This document shows, in pieces, positions 27,051 through 35,931 of a stretch of DNA of 64,000 bases. Made by a program: the position numbers and the translations under genes. This DNA comes from Streptomyces sp. CA-278952 (GTDB taxonomy: Bacteria; Actinomycetota; Actinomycetes; Streptomycetales; Streptomycetaceae), in NCBI RefSeq assembly GCF_028747205.1, contig NZ_CP112880.1, positions 2,108,001 through 2,172,000 on the forward strand. Direction: 5' to 3'. Below the pieces are notes generated by a model. That model was not told where the DNA came from. It was given only the letters and a program-made list of their open reading frames with translations, and searched no databases. Every line of letters starts with the position of its first letter. Position 1 is the first letter of the stretch.

Positions 27051-28595
27051 GTGACGCGAGAACTCCCTCTGTCCCCACCGCCGGCGGTCGTCGGCCGCGG
27101 CGGCGCCCGCTACGCAGATCTCGTCGGCCGGGGCATCAACGCACGTTTTCGGCCCGATCCGGACACGATACGGGTGGTGACCAGCGCGGAGCAGGCGCTG
27201 CGGGCCGTGGCGGACTCCGCGCGGGAGGGCACACGGCTCGCGGTGCGCAGCGGGGGTCACTGCTTCGAGTCCCTGGTGGACGATCCCGCCATCGCCACCG
27301 TCATCGACGTGTCCGAGATGCGGTCGGTCTCCTTCGACAGGGAGCTCCAGGCCGTCTCCGTCGAGTCCGGGGCCACCCTGGGAACGATGTACCGGACCCT
27401 GTACCTGGCATGGGGTGTGACCGTCCCGGCCGGGCGGTGCCCCGAGGTGGGGGTCGGCGGCCATGTCGCGGGCGGCGGGGGCGGTGCGCTCTCCCGCCGG
27501 TTCGGGCTGTCGGTCGACCACCTGTACGGGGTGGAGGCCGTGGTGGTGGACGCCGACGGACGGGCCAGGCTCGTACGGGCGACCCGGGAGCCGGACGACC
27601 CGCACCGTGACCTCTGGTGGGCCAGCACGGGAGGGGGCGGGGGAAGCTTCGGCCTGGTCACGCGCTATCTCTTCCGCTCGCCCGAGGCCGATGCCCGGCC
27701 GGGGGCGGCGGATCCGGGGGCGCTGCTGCCGAGGCCGCCTGCCGCGGTGCTCCGCAAGACGGCGCGCTGGGACTGGGCGGACATCGACGAGACCGCCTTC
27801 CGTACGCTGGTGCAGAACTTCGGCGCCTGGCACGAGGAGCACGCGGAGCCCGGCGGACCCGGGGCCGGTCTGGACAACAGTCTGGCCCTGCCTCGGGCCG
27901 GCGGCGGGCAGATCACCCTGGAGACGGCCGTGGACGCGACCCGTCCGGATGCCGGCGAGATCACCGACGCGTTCGTCGCAGCGGTGTCCCGGCAGGTCGG
28001 TGTGGCCCCGGAGGTCTCGGAGACGACGCTGCCCTGGCTCGCGGCGACGCTCGTCCCGGACGAGTTCGCCGGGGTGAAGGGCCGGTTCAAGTCCAAGGCC
28101 GCCTTCCTGCGCACCGGATGGACCGACCGGCAGGCCGGGTTGGTGCACCGGCGGCTCACCGACACCTCGTCGTACGGCAACCCGGCGGCGACGGTGTACC
28201 TCCTTTCGCACGGGGCTCAGGTGAACGGGCCCGGGCCGGCCGACACGGCCACGGCCCACCGCGACGCCGTACTCAAGACGTACTGGTCCGTGTTCTGGTT
28301 CGACGGGAGGGAGGACGCCCTTCACCTGGACTGGATCCGGGCGTCCTACCGGGAGTTCTTCGCCGACGCCGGCGGAGTGCCCGACCCCGGCCGCGGCTAC
28401 GGCGGGGCCTTCGTCAACTACGCCGACGCCGATCTGACCGATCCGGCACTCAACGACAGCGGGGTGCCCTGGCACCGGCTGTACTTCCGGGACAACTACC
28501 CTGCGCTGCAGCGCGCCAAGGAGCGCTGGGACCCCCGCGACACCTTTCGCCACGCGCTCTCCGTCCGGCTGCCCGGGGCCGACGACTCCGCCTGA
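27051..28595 (+). CDS. AknOx-like bicovalent flavin oxidase (BBE family)
   Basis: The 514-residue protein has a PCMH-type FAD domain (about residues 35-210) and a berberine-bridge C-terminus ending WDPRDTFRHALSV. His70 in SGGHCFE and Cys130 in GRCPEVGVGGH are positioned for 8-alpha-histidyl and 6-S-cysteinyl FAD links, and Tyr450 sits in GRGYGGAF. By memory these are the same numbers as the key residues of aclacinomycin oxidoreductase AknOx, which oxidises terminal sugars of glycosylated anthracyclines. No Tat or Sec signal is evident. The slot between drrB and dpsY may correspond to S. peucetius dnrW, whose family I cannot recall. Confidence 0.8.
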   Translation: MTRELPLSPPPAVVGRGGARYADLVGRGINARFRPDPDTIRVVTSAEQALRAVADSAREGTRLAVRSGGHCFESLVDDPAIATVIDVSEMRSVSFDRELQAVSVESGATLGTMYRTLYLAWGVTVPAGRCPEVGVGGHVAGGGGGALSRRFGLSVDHLYGVEAVVVDADGRARLVRATREPDDPHRDLWWASTGGGGGSFGLVTRYLFRSPEADARPGAADPGALLPRPPAAVLRKTARWDWADIDETAFRTLVQNFGAWHEEHAEPGGPGAGLDNSLALPRAGGGQITLETAVDATRPDAGEITDAFVAAVSRQVGVAPEVSETTLPWLAATLVPDEFAGVKGRFKSKAAFLRTGWTDRQAGLVHRRLTDTSSYGNPAATVYLLSHGAQVNGPGPADTATAHRDAVLKTYWSVFWFDGREDALHLDWIRASYREFFADAGGVPDPGRGYGGAFVNYADADLTDPALNDSGVPWHRLYFRDNYPALQRAKERWDPRDTFRHALSVRLPGADDSA

Positions 28596-28622
28596 TGCGG
28601 GGGAACTCCCGGACGTACCGCC

Positions 28623-28672
28623 GACGGCGTCCGGCCCCCGGCAGAACCGGGGGCCGGGGGCCGGACGCCGTC
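28623..28672. terminator. 19-bp hairpin between convergent oxidase and methyltransferase genes
   Basis: A perfect 19-bp inverted repeat (arm starting GACGGCGTCCGGCCCC) with a 12-base loop occupies the gap between two convergent stop codons. It should terminate transcription in both directions. Confidence 0.85.
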
Positions 28673-28673
28673 C

Positions 28674-29903
28674 TCAGACGAGCCGGAACTGCGGAACGTA
28701 CAGGATCCAGCGGCCCCCCTGCTCCGTGAACGCGGCTTCCCTGGACCGGACCTCTTCCAGGTGGTTCCACGCGAAGAGCAGCGCGTAGTGGGCCCCGGAG
28801 GTCCGGAACTCCTCCGCCGAGCGGATCGGGATGTGCGACCCGGGGAGCATCCGGCCGATCTTCTCGGGGGTGGTGTCGTAGACGCACGGGAGCAGATCAG
28901 GGCCGATCCCCGTGTAGTTGAGGACCGTGGCACTCTTGGCGGTCGCCCCGTAGCCGACGACGTAGTACCCGTGGTCGCGCAGTTCGCGCAGACGTGCCAC
29001 GAGGTCCCAGCACACCCGTTTGACCTCGGTTCCGAACTTCTCGAGAACCATCGGGTCGCCGAGTCCGCGCCGGTTCTCCTCGGCGATCAGTTCGGCGACC
29101 CGGGGGTCGGGCTGCCGTCGCCCCGGCCTGGCCAGGGTGTACCGAACCTCGCCCCCGTGTACGGAGAGCCGCTCGACGTCGATCAGTTCGAATCCGAAGC
29201 GGCTGGCGGCGGTCTCCACCGAGCGGGCGGTGAACAGGTAGAAGTGCTCGTCGTAGATCTGGTCGAAGGTGTTCTTCTCCACGATGTCACCGAGGTAGGG
29301 ATCCTCGAAGACGAAGACCCCGTCCGGGCCGAGCAGAACGTCGAGACCGCGGAAGACCGAGTCCAGATAAGGAATGTGGCACAGGGTGTTGGCCGCGTAG
29401 ACGACGTCGGCCGGTCCGTACTCGTCGACGATCTCACGCGCGGTGGCCTCCTCGAAGAACGCGGTCCGCACCTGCACCCCCTTCGCCCGGGACACCTCGG
29501 CGACTGCGCCCGAGGGCTCCACGCCCAGGTGCCTGATTCCGGCGTCCCGCACGGTCCGGAGCATCACCCCGTCGTTGCTTCCGATCTCCACGCAGAACGG
29601 GTCCGGCCCGCCCAGTTCGGTTTCGATCAGGCGTCGGGCGGTGTCGCGGAAGTGTTCCCGCATGTACTCCGAACCGGATGAGCGGTACGGGTAGTCGTAC
29701 CGGAACATGCGGTCACGGGGCACCTCTTCCAGCAGCTGGACCATGGTGCACTCGGCACACATTCCGGCCGCGAGCCGGAAGAAGAACTCCTGGTCGACCT
29801 CCTCCTCCGTGGGGAAGTGGTCGGACAGTGGCTGACGTCCGAAGTCGAAGAACGCCCGCACGCGGCCGCCACAGATACGACATGTCGATTCGTTCGGCTC
29901 CAT
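28674..29903 (-). CDS. NDP-hexose C-3 methyltransferase
   Basis: The 409-residue protein has the TylC3/EvaC architecture. An N-terminal zinc-binding domain carries Cys8, Cys11, Cys49 and Cys52 (CRICGG, CAEC). A SAM-binding Rossmann domain has VEIGSNDG near 106-112, the catalytic-region YDEHFYLF has His220, and a C-terminal C-methyltransferase domain ends IPIRSAEEFR. These enzymes methylate C-3 of 4-keto-6-deoxyhexoses. The ATG follows a GAGAGGGA site. It is transcribed behind dpsY and sits where I place S. peucetius dnrX, a gene linked to acid-sensitive daunorubicin derivatives. Daunosamine itself carries no C-3 methyl. Confidence 0.85.
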   Translation of the reverse strand: MEPNESTCRICGGRVRAFFDFGRQPLSDHFPTEEEVDQEFFFRLAAGMCAECTMVQLLEEVPRDRMFRYDYPYRSSGSEYMREHFRDTARRLIETELGGPDPFCVEIGSNDGVMLRTVRDAGIRHLGVEPSGAVAEVSRAKGVQVRTAFFEEATAREIVDEYGPADVVYAANTLCHIPYLDSVFRGLDVLLGPDGVFVFEDPYLGDIVEKNTFDQIYDEHFYLFTARSVETAASRFGFELIDVERLSVHGGEVRYTLARPGRRQPDPRVAELIAEENRRGLGDPMVLEKFGTEVKRVCWDLVARLRELRDHGYYVVGYGATAKSATVLNYTGIGPDLLPCVYDTTPEKIGRMLPGSHIPIRSAEEFRTSGAHYALLFAWNHLEEVRSREAAFTEQGGRWILYVPQFRLV

Positions 29904-29956
29904 GATCCCTCTCGTTGCCGGGTGGCCAACAGGACCCGGGCCACCGCCCGGAACGC

Positions 29957-30736
29957 TCATTCGTCGAGCAAGGCGACCGCGCGGGTCCAGCCCGCCCCCG
30001 CGCCCGCGATCTTCACCGGGAAGCAGGCGACGTGGAAGCTGTCGCCATCCGGCAGCGCGGCGAGATTTCCCAGCCGCTCTATCTGGCAGTACTCCCGGTA
30101 CCTGCCGGTGACGTGGGCCGGCCAGAGGACCGACCGGTCGCCCGTCTCCCGGTAGCGCTCGACGATGACGCCGAACGGTGCGTCCAGGCTGAACGCGTCG
30201 GTTCCGACGACCCGAACCCCGTGGTCGAGCAGCAAGTGCACCGCCGGACCGTCCAGACCGGTGAAATCGGTGAAGTACCGCTCGGTTCCGGCCCAGGCCG
30301 AGGCGCCGGTACGGAGCAGCACGATGGTGCCCGGCTCCGGGAGGCGGCCGACGCGGTCGAACTCCTTGCGCAGCTCGGCGACCCCGGCCACCGGACCCTC
30401 GACCCCGGTGAGGTCGAGCAGCAGGCCGGGGCCGTAGAACCAGTCGAGCGGCAGCTCGTCGATGTTCCGCGGCCGGCCGTCGCCGTAGTGCGCCCGCGAG
30501 CCGTAGTGGGACGGGGCGTCCACGTGCGTACCGGTGTGCGACGTGAGGGAGAGCCGGTCCAGGGACAGAAACTCGCCGTCGGGCAGTTCATCCGGATCGA
30601 ACTCCACGCCGAAGTGCCGGCGCATCTCCTCGCTCATGTGCACGGCGCCTTCCCGGGGGCCGAGCACCTCGTGCCGCACCGGATCGGGTTCCCACGCCGA
30701 CGCATCCACCGCGGTGGAGATGTCGATGATCCGCAT
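29957..30736 (-). CDS. dpsY: polyketide cyclase DpsY
   Basis: The 259-residue protein belongs to the cyclase/kynurenine formamidase-like family: SLTSHTGTHVDAPSH near residues 68-82 supplies the metal-binding HxGTHxDxPxH motif. In S. peucetius DpsY is needed with the PKS for correct ring closure to 12-deoxyaklanonic acid. An AAGGAGG site lies seven bases before the ATG. The C-methyltransferase gene follows 53 bp downstream on the same strand, so the two are probably cotranscribed. Confidence 0.9.
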   Translation of the reverse strand: MRIIDISTAVDASAWEPDPVRHEVLGPREGAVHMSEEMRRHFGVEFDPDELPDGEFLSLDRLSLTSHTGTHVDAPSHYGSRAHYGDGRPRNIDELPLDWFYGPGLLLDLTGVEGPVAGVAELRKEFDRVGRLPEPGTIVLLRTGASAWAGTERYFTDFTGLDGPAVHLLLDHGVRVVGTDAFSLDAPFGVIVERYRETGDRSVLWPAHVTGRYREYCQIERLGNLAALPDGDSFHVACFPVKIAGAGAGWTRAVALLDE

Positions 30737-30825
30737 GCCGTCGCCTCCTTCTCCTCGGGCCCCAACAGCACACCGAGCCCCTCGAACCGCGACGGAGCGC
30801 CGGTGGTCCATGTGCCCGGCACCTG

Positions 30826-30843
30826 GTCTCCAGCGATTCTCGA
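30826..30843 (-). promoter_or_regulatory. DnrI-type heptamer pair upstream of dpsY
   Basis: Read on the minus strand, TCGAGAA and TGGAGAC occur with starts 11 bp apart, about 90 bp ahead of the dpsY start codon and in the dpsY-dnmZ divergent region. The pattern matches the other arrays in the cluster but has only two units. A plus-strand TCGAAGC for dnmZ overlaps it but has no convincing partner. Confidence 0.45.
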
Positions 30844-30898
30844 AGCCCGGACAAGAGCCTGGATCCTCGAGTGTCGTCCCCACCCCGTACGAGGAGCC

Positions 30899-32119
30899 AT
30901 GACGGAGGCAGCTGTGTACGAAGGAGCCGGTTTCCGGGTCGACAACGGCCTGTGCGAGCCCACCACCGCGGCCGGACAACGGCTGCTGGAACTCCTGGAG
31001 CGGCACCGGCCGCACCTGGAAGCGGAGAGCCAGGAGAACGACAGGGAGGCGGCCCTGCCCCTCGACCTGTTCGGCCGCATGCGGAAGGACGGCGTGCTGG
31101 GGGCCACCGTCCCGGAGGAGCTCGGCGGGCTCGGAGTGGGTTCCCTGCACGACATCGCGCTGGCCCTCGCCAGGGTCGCGGCGAGCGACGCGGGGGTGGC
31201 ACTCGCCCTGCACATGCAGTTCAGCAGGGGCCTGACGCTGAGCTTCGAGGAGCGGCACGGGGCGGAGGGGACGCGTCGGCTCGCTCACGACCTGCTGCGG
31301 CAGATGGGCTCGGGCGAGGCGGTGATCTGCGGGGCCGTGAAGGACGTGCGGGGCACAACCGTGCTGACCCGCACGCCGGATGGGTCCTACCGCCTGGACG
31401 GCCGCAAGACGCTCGTCAGCATGGCCGGGATCGGCACGCACTTCGTGGTCTCGGCACGCCTGGAGGAGGAGGGCCGTCCCGTCCGCCGCGCCGCGCCGGT
31501 GGTGCGCCGCACCACCCCGGGCCTGACGGTCCTGGACAACTGGGACGGCATGGGGATGCGTTCCTCGGGCAGCGTGGACGTGGTCTTCGACGGATGTCCT
31601 CTGGAGGAGGACTGGGTGCTTCCGCGCGGAGCACCGGACGTCCGCGACGACGCCGCGCTCGCCGGCCAGACGATCAGTTCCGTCGCCATGCTCGGCATCT
31701 ACGTCGGCATCGCGGAGTCCGCCCGCCGGTACACGGTGGACGCGTTGCGCAAGCGCGGAGGCAGCCCGCCGGCCGCGGTGCGGACCCTGGTGGCCGAGAT
31801 CGACGCGCGGCTGTTCGCACTGCACACCGCGGCGGCGGGCGCACTGGCCACCGCCGACCGGCTCGCCCCCGACCTCAGCGGCGACCTCGCGGTGCGCGGT
31901 CGCACGATGATGACGTCGTTCCAATACGCCAAACTGCTGGTCAACCGAGACGCCGTGGGACTGGTGGACGACTGTGTGACGCTGCTGGGCGGCGTGTCCT
32001 ACGGCAACTCCCACCCGCTGGCGCGGAAGTACCGCGATGTCCGGGCGGGCGGGTTCATGCACCCCTACAACTTCGCCGACGGCGTCGAGTACCTGAGCGA
32101 AGTGGCGCTGGGACGGTGA
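30899..32119 (+). CDS. dnmZ: amino-sugar nitrososynthase-like flavoenzyme
   Basis: The 406-residue protein has the acyl-CoA dehydrogenase fold: an N-terminal helical domain with LGGLGVGSLHDIALALARVAA, a middle beta domain around GRKTLVSMAGIGTHFVVSA, and a C-terminal four-helix bundle ending HPYNFADGVEYL. DnmZ and relatives are flavin-dependent N-oxygenases that convert TDP-amino sugars to nitroso sugars; DnmZ has been tied to baumycin formation. The ATG is preceded closely by GAGGAG; a GTG five codons on, behind a GGAGG, is also possible. It heads the dnmZ-dnmU-dnmV operon. Confidence 0.88.
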   Translation: MTEAAVYEGAGFRVDNGLCEPTTAAGQRLLELLERHRPHLEAESQENDREAALPLDLFGRMRKDGVLGATVPEELGGLGVGSLHDIALALARVAASDAGVALALHMQFSRGLTLSFEERHGAEGTRRLAHDLLRQMGSGEAVICGAVKDVRGTTVLTRTPDGSYRLDGRKTLVSMAGIGTHFVVSARLEEEGRPVRRAAPVVRRTTPGLTVLDNWDGMGMRSSGSVDVVFDGCPLEEDWVLPRGAPDVRDDAALAGQTISSVAMLGIYVGIAESARRYTVDALRKRGGSPPAAVRTLVAEIDARLFALHTAAAGALATADRLAPDLSGDLAVRGRTMMTSFQYAKLLVNRDAVGLVDDCVTLLGGVSYGNSHPLARKYRDVRAGGFMHPYNFADGVEYLSEVALGR

Positions 32120-32177
32120 CCGCCGCACGGACGGGAACCGCCGGACAGGTTCGGACCCCAGGATCGGGAGGTGGGCG

Positions 32178-32816
32178 ATGAAGGCTCGGGAGCTCGCGGT
32201 GGAAGGGGCGTACACCTTCGCCCCGGAGGTGTACCCGGACGATCGCGGGCTGTTCGTCTCGCCGTTTCGCGAGCAGGGGTTCACGAAGGTGGTCGGCCAC
32301 CCGCTCTTCCCCGTACGGCAGACCAACCACAGTCTGTCGGGACGCGGGGTGGTGCGGGGAGTGCACTACACGGTGACCCCACCGGGGACGGCCAAGTACG
32401 TGTACTGCGCCCGCGGCAGGTCGCTGGACATCATCGTCGACGTGCGGGTCGGTTCCCCCACGTACGGCCGGTGGGACGCCGTCGAGCTGGATCCCGGGGA
32501 ATTCCGGGCGGTGTATTTCCCGGTCGGGGTGGGCCACGCGTTCGTCGCCCTGGAGGAGGACACGGTCATGTCCTACATGCTGTCCGGCGAGTACGTCCCC
32601 TCGCACGAGCTGGCGGTCTCCGCACTGGACCCGGCGCTCGGGCTGCCCGTACCGACCGATACGGAGCCACTGCTGTCCGAGCGTGACCGCGTAGCGCCCG
32701 ACCTCGCCACCGCCCGGGCCGCCGGGACGCTGCCGGACTACGCCGCGTGCCGCGAGGCGGAGTCGCTCCTGTGGCCGCGGACGCAGAACCCCGCGCCCCG
32801 CCGCGGCGAGGGCTGA
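32178..32816 (+). CDS. dnmU: dTDP-4-keto-6-deoxyhexose epimerase
   Basis: The 212-residue cupin protein has the RmlC-type core: PDDRGLFVSPFRE, the catalytic His in GVVRGVHYTV, YCARGRSLDIIVDVR and the GVGHAFVALEEDTVMSYM strand. It inverts C-5 (and possibly C-3) of the keto sugar to give the L-series. It lies between dnmZ and dnmV, one base from dnmV, as in S. peucetius. Confidence 0.92.
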   Translation: MKARELAVEGAYTFAPEVYPDDRGLFVSPFREQGFTKVVGHPLFPVRQTNHSLSGRGVVRGVHYTVTPPGTAKYVYCARGRSLDIIVDVRVGSPTYGRWDAVELDPGEFRAVYFPVGVGHAFVALEEDTVMSYMLSGEYVPSHELAVSALDPALGLPVPTDTEPLLSERDRVAPDLATARAAGTLPDYAACREAESLLWPRTQNPAPRRGEG

Positions 32817-32817
32817 G

Positions 32818-33747
32818 GTGGGCATGCGGGTCGTCGTCCTCGGTGCGACGGGCAGCGTCGGCCGTCAGGTGTGCGCGACGTACGCGGCACGGGGATGGGA
32901 GGTGCACGGTGTGGCCCGGCACCCCCCGGCCCGGCCGGACGGACACCGCTTCACCGCACTCGACCTGGCGGTGGCCGCGCCGGAGCGCATCGCCGAGCTG
33001 GTGGGCGCTCCGCCCGCGGACGTGGTGGTGAACGCGGCCGGCGGCTGGGGGGACACCGAGGAGGAGATGTCCCATTCGCACCTGCGGCTGGTCCACCGGC
33101 TGCTGGAAGCCCTGGCCCTGGTCCCCGACGGGCCGCGCCTGGTGCACCTGGGGTCCGTGCACGAGTACGGCCCTGTCCCGCCGGACACGCTGCTGCGCGA
33201 GGACCGGCCGCCGGCGCCGGTGACGCCCTACGCGCGGATCAAACTGGAGACGTCATCAGCGGTGCTGGACGCCGCGCGGGCCGGCCTGGTGGAAGCCGTG
33301 GTGCTGCGGGCCGCCAACATGACGGGCCCCCACCCGCCGCAGGAGAGCTTTCTGGCTGCCCTGCTGGTCCGGATACGGACCGCCCTCGCGGACGGCGGGC
33401 GGCTGGAGCTGACCGTCGCCGACGCCCGGCGGGACTTCGTCGACGTACGGGATGTCGCCCGCGCCGTGTTCCTGGCGGGCCGGAGTCCCCGGGTGGGCGG
33501 CTCGGTCGTCAACATCGGGCGGGGGGAGGCCGTGCCGGTCGGCGATGTGGTCGGTTGGCTCATCGAGGCCTCCAGCTTCCCCCCGAGCCGCGTCGACCGG
33601 CGGGCGGCCGCTGTCCGGAGCAAGGGGGGTGACTGGACCCGGCTGGACATCGGGCAGGCCCTGCGGCTGCTGTCGTGGTCACCGCAGATCGGCCTGCGGG
33701 ACTCGGTGCACGCCATGTGGCGCACGGACCAAGGCCCCCGGTGCTGA
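32818..33747 (+). CDS. dnmV: dTDP-hexose 4-ketoreductase
   Basis: The 309-residue extended SDR has the NAD(P)H motif LGATGSVGRQV, the SVHEYG strand and the TPYARIKLETS Tyr-Lys catalytic pair. It reduces the C-4 ketone and so fixes the 4-hydroxyl stereochemistry; in S. peucetius DnmV sets the L-lyxo configuration of daunosamine. The GTG start is one base after the dnmU stop; an ATG two codons later is an alternative. The stop is two bases from that of the convergent dnmJ. Confidence 0.9.
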   Translation: MGMRVVVLGATGSVGRQVCATYAARGWEVHGVARHPPARPDGHRFTALDLAVAAPERIAELVGAPPADVVVNAAGGWGDTEEEMSHSHLRLVHRLLEALALVPDGPRLVHLGSVHEYGPVPPDTLLREDRPPAPVTPYARIKLETSSAVLDAARAGLVEAVVLRAANMTGPHPPQESFLAALLVRIRTALADGGRLELTVADARRDFVDVRDVARAVFLAGRSPRVGGSVVNIGRGEAVPVGDVVGWLIEASSFPPSRVDRRAAAVRSKGGDWTRLDIGQALRLLSWSPQIGLRDSVHAMWRTDQGPRC

Positions 33748-33749
33748 TC

Positions 33750-34862
33750 TCACAGGGAGCCGATGACCTCCCGTACCGCCTCGATCACCCGCTCCTGCTC
33801 GTCGACGGCGAGCGAGGGGTACATGGGCAGGGAGAAGATCTGCTCGGCGAGCCCTTCGGTCACCGGCAGGTCGCCCTTGCCGTAGCCGAGGTGGGCGAAG
33901 CCGCTCATGGTGTGGATCGGCCACGGGTAGCTGATGTTGAGGTGGATGTCCCGGGCGGCCAGCGCCTTGATGATCCGGTCGCGTTCGGGGTGGCGGACGA
34001 CGTACACGTAGTAGACGTGGTCGTTGCCCGGCGCGGTGGCGGGCAGGACCAGCTCGCCGAGGTCGCCGAGTCCTTCCTCGTAACGACGGGCCACGGCGCG
34101 GCGGCCCTCGATGTAGGAGTCGAGGCGGCGCAGCTTGCGGCGCAGGATCTCGGCCTGCACCTCGTCGAGCCTGCTGTTGTGGCCGGGCGAGCTGACGACG
34201 TAGTAGCGCTCCTCCATGCCGTAGTACCGCAGCTGCCGCAGCCGTCGGTCCGTCTCGATGTCCGGAGTGACGACCGCGCCGGCGTCACCGTAGGCGCCGA
34301 GGACCTTGGTCGGGTAGAACGAGAAGGCCGCAGCTTGTCCCGCGTTGCCGACGAGTTGCCCGTGGCGGCGGGCGCCGTGCGCCTGCGCGCAGTCCTCCAG
34401 CACCTTCAGGCCGTGTTCGGCGGCGAGTTCGAGGACGGGGGCCATGTCCACGCTCTGTCCGTACAGATGCACGGGCAGCAGGCAGCGGGTACGCGGGCCG
34501 ATCGCCGAGCTCAACAGCCCGGTGTCCATGAGGTAGTTCTCCTCGGACACGTCGACGAAGACGGGGGTAGCGCCGACAGCCGCGATGGCCACCACGGTCG
34601 GGGCGGCGGTGTTGGAGACGGTCACCACCTCGTCACCGGGTCCGATGCCGAGCGCGCGCAGGCCGAGGACAAGTGCGTTGGTGCCGTTGTCGACGCCGGT
34701 GCAATGAGGTGATCCGTGGTAGGCGGCGAATTCCTCCTCGAAGCCGCGGACACTGTCCCCGAGGATGAGACGGCCGGAATCGAACACGGTCTCCACCGCG
34801 TCCAGAATGTCGGCCCGCTCGTTCTGGTACTCGGTGAGGTACTGCCACACGTAGGTGGACAC
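33750..34862 (-). CDS. dnmJ: NDP-hexose 3-aminotransferase
   Basis: The 370-residue PLP enzyme of the DegT/DnrJ/EryC1 family, named partly for this gene, has [18 protein letters not shown], the HLYGQSVDM loop, [10 protein letters not shown] and the PLP lysine Lys186 in [14 protein letters not shown]. It installs the C-3 amino group. The GTG at VSTYVWQYL follows a GGGAG site and yields the expected length. It is 22 bp downstream of dnrI on the same strand, as in S. peucetius where the two are cotranscribed. Confidence 0.93.
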   Translation of the reverse strand: MSTYVWQYLTEYQNERADILDAVETVFDSGRLILGDSVRGFEEEFAAYHGSPHCTGVDNGTNALVLGLRALGIGPGDEVVTVSNTAAPTVVAIAAVGATPVFVDVSEENYLMDTGLLSSAIGPRTRCLLPVHLYGQSVDMAPVLELAAEHGLKVLEDCAQAHGARRHGQLVGNAGQAAAFSFYPTKVLGAYGDAGAVVTPDIETDRRLRQLRYYGMEERYYVVSSPGHNSRLDEVQAEILRRKLRRLDSYIEGRRAVARRYEEGLGDLGELVLPATAPGNDHVYYVYVVRHPERDRIIKALAARDIHLNISYPWPIHTMSGFAHLGYGKGDLPVTEGLAEQIFSLPMYPSLAVDEQERVIEAVREVIGSL

Positions 34863-34884
34863 CTGACTCCCGTTCGGGTAGTGG

Positions 34885-35703
34885 TCAAGCGGTCGTGGCT
34901 GTGGCGACCGCCGGGATGGCCAGGCCGGTCCGGTCGATGCCGGGGTCGGCACGCAGGATCGCGTACTGGAGGTGCTGGAGGCGGGCGGACGGTTCGACGC
35001 CCAGCTCGTGCACCAGCGTCCTGCGGAGCTTGATGAACGTCTCCAGTGCTTGGCTGGTTCGGCCCGCCCGGTGCAGGGCGATCATGAACTGGGCCCACAG
35101 GTTCTCGTGCATGGGGTAGCGCGCGGTCAGCGCCGACAGCTCGGGGAGCAGGCTCGCGTGCCGGCCCAGCTTCAGATCGGTCTCCACCCGGTCCTCCAGG
35201 ACGCCGAGCCTGCTCTCCTCCAGCCGGCCCACCTCCATCCCGATGCGCATGCCGGCGTGCACGTCCACGAGCGCGTCGCCCCGCCACAGGCCCAGCGCCT
35301 GGCGGAACCGGGCGGACGCCCTGGTGAGGTCGCCCTGTTCGAGCGCCCACTTGCCCTCCCCCGTGAGGTGCTCGAAGGCGTACACGTCGGTGCAGGTGGG
35401 GTCGACGTCCAGCTGGTAGCCGCCGTAGGAGGTACGGAGCACGTCCTTGGCAGGGCCATTGTGGCTGGCTCCCAGGGCGACGGTGATGCCTCGTCGCACT
35501 TGGAGGATGTAGGTCTGGAGCGTGGTCAGCGCGCTGGCCGGGGGCTGGGTGCTCCACAGTTCCTCGATGAGGGCGGGCACCGTGACCACGGTTCCCGCGT
35601 GCAGCGCGAGCAGTGTGAACACCTGGCGTGGCTTCCGGGCGATCGGGGTGACCGAGACCCCGTTCTGGAGCGCGACCAGTGGACCCAACATGTCGATTTG
35701 CAT
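34885..35703 (-). CDS. dnrI: SARP pathway activator DnrI
   Basis: The 272-residue regulator has an OmpR-like winged DNA-binding domain ([18 protein letters not shown] through [12 protein letters not shown]) followed by a BTAD domain ([41 protein letters not shown]). The length equals S. peucetius DnrI. It binds heptamer repeats to switch on the structural genes; several such arrays are visible in this window. The ATG at MQIDMLGP is the standard SARP start. An imperfect inverted repeat about 60 bp upstream may be the site through which DnrN or another factor acts. Confidence 0.95.
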   Translation of the reverse strand: MQIDMLGPLVALQNGVSVTPIARKPRQVFTLLALHAGTVVTVPALIEELWSTQPPASALTTLQTYILQVRRGITVALGASHNGPAKDVLRTSYGGYQLDVDPTCTDVYAFEHLTGEGKWALEQGDLTRASARFRQALGLWRGDALVDVHAGMRIGMEVGRLEESRLGVLEDRVETDLKLGRHASLLPELSALTARYPMHENLWAQFMIALHRAGRTSQALETFIKLRRTLVHELGVEPSARLQHLQYAILRADPGIDRTGLAIPAVATATTA

Positions 35704-35763
35704 TGCCGGTTCTCCCTCTGTGGCGTTCTGATGCGTCAGCAGGTGGAATCGCGTCCCAGCGGC

Positions 35764-35788
35764 GGGAGACATCTCATCGATGTCCCCC
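35764..35788. promoter_or_regulatory. imperfect inverted repeat upstream of dnrI
   Basis: Arms GGGAGACATC and GATGTCCCCC, with one mismatch, flank a 5-bp centre, 60 bp ahead of the dnrI start codon. The symmetry and position suit a binding site for a dimeric regulator such as DnrN. The assignment is inference. Confidence 0.45.
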
Positions 35789-35931
35789 GTGTACTCCTGG
35801 CCATCCTGGCAATCGCGTGGTACGCCGCGAAAGTGCGTGGGGCATGTGCTGGGATTGATCCCTCACATCCAGCCATGAGGAATGCACGGTCGGAGCCGCC
35901 GGCTGCTCCGGTGCGGGTGATGGTGGGCGTG

